Source: Branchipolynoe longqiensis (taxonomy: Eukaryota > Annelida > Polychaeta > Phyllodocida > Polynoidae). Taken from it: a DNA stretch of 64,000 nt. Position numbers and translations under genes: made by a program. A model generated the notes under the pieces. The model ran no database searches. It was not told where the DNA came from and worked only from the letters and a program-made list of their open reading frames with translations. Positions within the stretch are counted from its first letter, which is position 1. Every line of letters starts with the position of its first letter. The DNA is taken from positions 56,446,917-56,510,916 of the forward strand of contig CM059198.1 of NCBI GenBank assembly GCA_030323885.1, read 5' to 3'. Shown one piece after another: positions 61,043 through 64,000 of this stretch.

Positions 61043-61640
61043 CAGAGAGCGTGTATATAGACAGATGAGAGGGACAACTCCCGCGAAAATCGGTAACACA
61101 GGCTACAGTGGCGTTCCTGGCGGTTAGTGTTGAACAAGCTTTGAGTTTGACAGTACGTGCAGTGCAAAACATTTGTTTTTATTCAAAATTAATAGAAATG
61201 CAGAAGCCTAACCTTATCAATTTAATATAATCCTAGGTGTTTCTAGGTCTTGTAGTTTTAGAGATATTTAACGTTTTCTGTAGGAAGATTGCACACGACC
61301 ATTGACAATGCCTTGAGTTTGCCATACGCGTAGTGAAAAACGTCAGTTTTATTCCAAATTAATAGAAATCCAGAACCCTAACCATATCAATTTAATATAA
61401 TCTTGTTGGTAAACATGTTTCCTATGTGTATTCCAATCAGTTTGTTGCTAGGTGTTGTAGTTTTAGAGATATTTAACGTTTTCTGTAGGAAGATTGCACA
61501 CAACCATTGACAATGCCTTGAGTTTGACAGCTGTGTCATATACTGTTCAACAACCACCACTTGGAGCGCCACAGTCGACAGGTGTTACACGGTCTAGTAT
61601 GGGAGTTGTCCCTCTCATCTGTTTATATACACGCTCTCTG
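61043..61640. mobile_element. hAT-like MITE with long TIR and tandem core repeats
   Basis: CAGAGAGCGTGTATATAGAC (left) and its complement at 61621-61640 begin inverted arms that extend roughly 100 bp (through GATGAGAGGGACAACTCCC). The 7-bp GTGTGGG lies directly outside both ends (61036-61042 and 61641-61647), a perfect target duplication. The core holds two units of repeat H, which stands as three units at 26.45 kb. Confidence 0.88.
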
Positions 61641-61647
61641 GTGTGGG

Positions 61648-61933
61648 TAAGCATTTAGGGAAAGGGTAGTAAAAGGTTCAATAGGGAAGAACATGAATAG
61701 AGGATGCGGAAGCGGAGCGGTGATGTAGGCAGTAATAGAGAAGGACAGGGAGAAGAAATGGCAGCAGGACGGATCAGTTGATGTCTTTCTGAATCGCAGC
61801 TCAGCTGAGTAGAAGGACTTTGAGGATTGTATTCTCAATGTTCTTCAACCGGATGGCTCGGAGTGATTAAAGCGAGTGTAGGCGAGGCGGAGGGAAAGCG
61901 ATGCTAGCTGGGCAGCATACTGTGCCGCTACAT
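61648..61933. other. intergenic, no gene seen
   Basis: No supported feature. Confidence 0.3.
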
Positions 61934-62416
61934 CCGGTGTACAGATTTCAAATTCCACCCCGATTGAAGTTCCCCCATTGGAATTTGAAAACGTTTTCGT
62001 TTTCCTTCCCTCGTTTTAACTTTCTCTCCCCCCATTTTTGTGGAATTTTCTTAATTTTTTGTTAATTTGTTATATTTTTCATGACAAATATAATAATACA
62101 CAGAGAATAGCATAATGGAAATTATTACTAGTACAACAAATAATATTTCACCCCAAATGATACAAAAAGTCTCCAAGATGGCTAAGAAAAGAATATTATG
62201 GGTCTGAATTTTAAAACGTTTAAATACATTTTTGTTAAACAATTTTAAATTCCCAGAGGAGGGAATTTCAAAATAGGGGGAGGAATCTGAAAACTGTTTT
62301 TAATTTCCCTCCCAGGAATCTGAAAACGTTTTCAATTTCACTGGAGGGAAATTAAAAACGTTTTCAGATTCCCGGGGAGAACTTGGAAAGGGGGGAAATT
62401 GAAATCGTTACACTGG
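61934..62416. mobile_element. possible MITE with ATTTCAAATTCC arms
   Basis: CCGGTGTACAGATTTCAAAT (left) and the complement of the right end (CCAGTGTAACGATTTCAATT) are imperfect inverted repeats. GAATCTGAAAACGTTTTC palindromic words recur near both ends. The AT-rich centre has no recognised gene. No target duplication seen. Confidence 0.55.
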
Positions 62417-62939
62417 GGAAGGATGCTGGAGAGAGGGGCAAGGCGACGATGCGGCTGCAGGCATGGAGGGAGCAAGGGAGAGGAGCGAGGTGAGGACAGC
62501 GAGGTGGGGACAGCGAGCTGGGGAGAGGGAGGTGGGGACAGTGAGGTGGGGACAGCGAGGTGGGGCCAGGGTTGATGGGGCTGGTGAGGGAAGGAGATGG
62601 GGAGAAGGGCGCGGGGGAAGAAGGGGGTCAGAGGAAGGTAGAGGTCAAGCCGGGGAAAGGGGCAGAAGAGACATGGGATGGGTGGGAAGCAGCAGGGGGG
62701 GGGAGGGGGGCAGTGGGAGGCGGTGGGTGGCTGGGGGAGGCGGTGGGAAGCGGTGGAAGGTTGGGGGCGTGATTGGGAGGCGATGGGAGGCGGCGCTTGG
62801 CGGTGGGAAGCGGCGGGAGGTGGCGTGAGGGGGAGGGGTAGGGGGATGGGACGGTGAATGTGGGGAAAGGGTGTTGTACAGGGAGATGGATGGGAGGGGA
62901 GCGGGGAAATGACAGGGAGAGGGAAGGAGGAGGGAACAC
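62417..62939 (+). repeat. G-rich array (GAGGTGGGGACAGC and GGCGGTGGGAAGC units)
   Basis: Short G-rich units with several runs of G4 or more. Frames are compositional. Confidence 0.85.
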
Positions 62940-64000
62940 CGGTGAGGGGGAGGGGAAGACAGCATGGGGAGGGGCCGGGGGAAGAAGCTGAATTCAGATT
63001 GGTGGGGAGGGAGTGGGAAGCAGGGAGGGAGGAGTAGGGAGGGGGAATCAGGGAGGGGCAGGGAAGGGAGCAGGGAGTGGGACAGGGAGGGGGTAGCAGG
63101 GAGAGGGGGGGAGGGGGTAGCAGGGAGGGGACAGGGAGGGGGAATAGGGAGGGAGGAGTAGGGCGGGGGGAGCAGGAAGGGGCAGGGAGGGGGTGCGGGG
63201 ATTGGGGCAGGGAGGGGGAGCAGGGCGGGGGAGTTGAGAGGGGGGAGTAAAGACGGCTGACAGCTAAGGGGGTGGGGAGGAGGGAGGAGGGAGGGGGAGC
63301 AGGGAGGGGGCAAGGAGGGGGGAGTAGGGAGGGTGGAGTAGGGAGGGGGGAGCAGGAAGGGGCAGGGAGGGGGTGCGGGGAGTGAGACAGGGAGGGGGAG
63401 CAGGGCGGGGGAGCTGAGAGGGGGGAGTAAAGAGGGCGGACAGCTAAGGGGGTGGGGAGGAGGGAGCAGGGAGGGGGAGCAGGGTGGGGGCAAGGCGGGG
63501 GGAGTAGGGAGGGAGGAGTAGGGAGGGGGGGAGCAGGAAGGGGCAGGGAGGGGGTGCGGGGAGTGGGACAGGGAGGGGGAGCAGGGCGGGGGAGCTGAGA
63601 GGGGGGAGTAAAGAGGGCGGACAGCTAAGGGGGGGGGGGAGGAGGGAGCAGGGAGGGGGAGCAGGGAGGGGGCAAGGCGGGGGGAGTAGGGAGGGAGGAG
63701 TAGGGAGGGGGAGCAGGAAGGGGCAGGGAGGGGGTGCGGGGAGTGGGGCAGGGAGGGGGAGCAGGCCGGGGGAGCTGAGAGGAGGGGAACAAAGAGGGCG
63801 GACAGCTAGGGGGCGGGGAGGAGGGAGCGGGGAGGGGAGCACGGAGGCGGAATAGGGAGGGGAAGCAGGGAGGGGGGCCAGCGAGGGGGGAGTAGGAAGG
63901 GGGTAGTAGGGACGGAGGAGCAGGAAGGAGCAAGGGGGGCGAGCAGGGAGAGGGAGCAGGCAGGCGGGAGCAGGGAGGATCAGGGAGGGGGAGCAGGGAG
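62940..64000 (+). repeat. G-rich higher-order satellite, about 182-bp period
   Basis: Basic unit GGGAGGGGGAGCAGGGAG. A larger unit marked by GCAGGAAGGGGCAGGGAGG and AGTAAAGAGGGCGGACAGC repeats at about 63171, 63351, 63533 and 63714, so roughly every 181-183 bp. It continues past the window edge. Confidence 0.92.

Noticed and set aside
60767..61099. Repeat protein with ISLEGPP units
   Set aside because: Shadow of the 29-bp minisatellite; it has no independent support and indels break the pattern.
62645..63842. Pro/Ser/Leu-rich minus-strand frames
   Set aside because: G-rich satellite artefacts.

Overview
The window looks like repeat-dense, gene-poor DNA from a metazoan, most likely a marine invertebrate; I cannot place it in a phylum from sequence alone. 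Signs of this are tRNA-derived SINEs, TTAA-flanked and hAT-like miniature transposons, an intact-looking tyrosine-recombinase retrotransposon, many purine or G-rich satellites, and CpG-rich patches with metazoan promoter motifs. I found no host protein-coding gene that I can support. The only convincing proteins belong to one retrotransposon at 27.66-33.63 kb.

That retrotransposon is the centrepiece. It is a complete DIRS-order element with Ngaro/PAT-type split direct repeats. Its order is A1 (27662-27891), leader, gag (29079-30077), reverse transcriptase/RNase H (30108-32213), tyrosine recombinase (32128-33182, broken by one frameshift), B1 (33194-33287), A2 (33288-33517) and B2 (33538-33631). 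A1 and A2 differ by one base, B1 and B2 are identical, and the element sits inside a (TA)n microsatellite, so the insertion is young. Gag packages the RNA, RT/RNase H makes the DNA, and the recombinase would integrate a circle by crossover at a shared TAT.

The second highlight is a roughly 503-bp miniature LTR-type element (called TRIM-T here). It has three two-repeat copies (19.49, 24.94 and 53.50 kb) and one solo terminal repeat (7.04 kb). Each 182-bp terminal repeat starts TG, ends CA and carries a tRNA-like unit. The internal part has a primer-binding site resembling the tRNA-His 3' end and a purine tract before the second repeat. It resembles plant Cassandra elements, which carry 5S rRNA in the LTR.

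Dispersed families named in the features: SINE-A (several tRNA-like heads, one shared body of about 250 bp), SINE-B (same head, different tail), SINE-C (a second tRNA-derived family), SINE-G (possible tRNA head, two main copies), MITE-F (about 340 bp, TTAA ends), three TTAA elements sharing a CNGTCACAC terminus (21.48, 51.55 and 55.56 kb), hAT-like MITEs (18.10 and 61.04 kb), a long-armed foldback element (47.77-48.72 kb), and two short poly(A) retroposon 3' ends (E and M).

Region by region: 0-2.4 kb holds a SINE, a candidate promoter and a purine array. 2.4-10.2 kb is SINEs, MITE-F and minisatellites. 11.3-13.2 kb is a satellite followed by a strong CpG promoter at 13.32-13.47 kb. 14.5-16.4 kb is a purine array. 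17-27.6 kb is nested SINEs and MITEs. 27.7-33.6 kb is the Ngaro-like element. 33.6-43.2 kb is retroposon fragments and minisatellites. 43.6-44.6 kb is a purine array. 45-52 kb is SINEs, a foldback element and CpG/CRE DNA. 52.9-54.3 kb is a 41-bp satellite interrupted by TRIM-T. 54.3-62.4 kb is MITEs, SINEs and G-rich arrays. 62.4-64 kb is a G-rich higher-order satellite.
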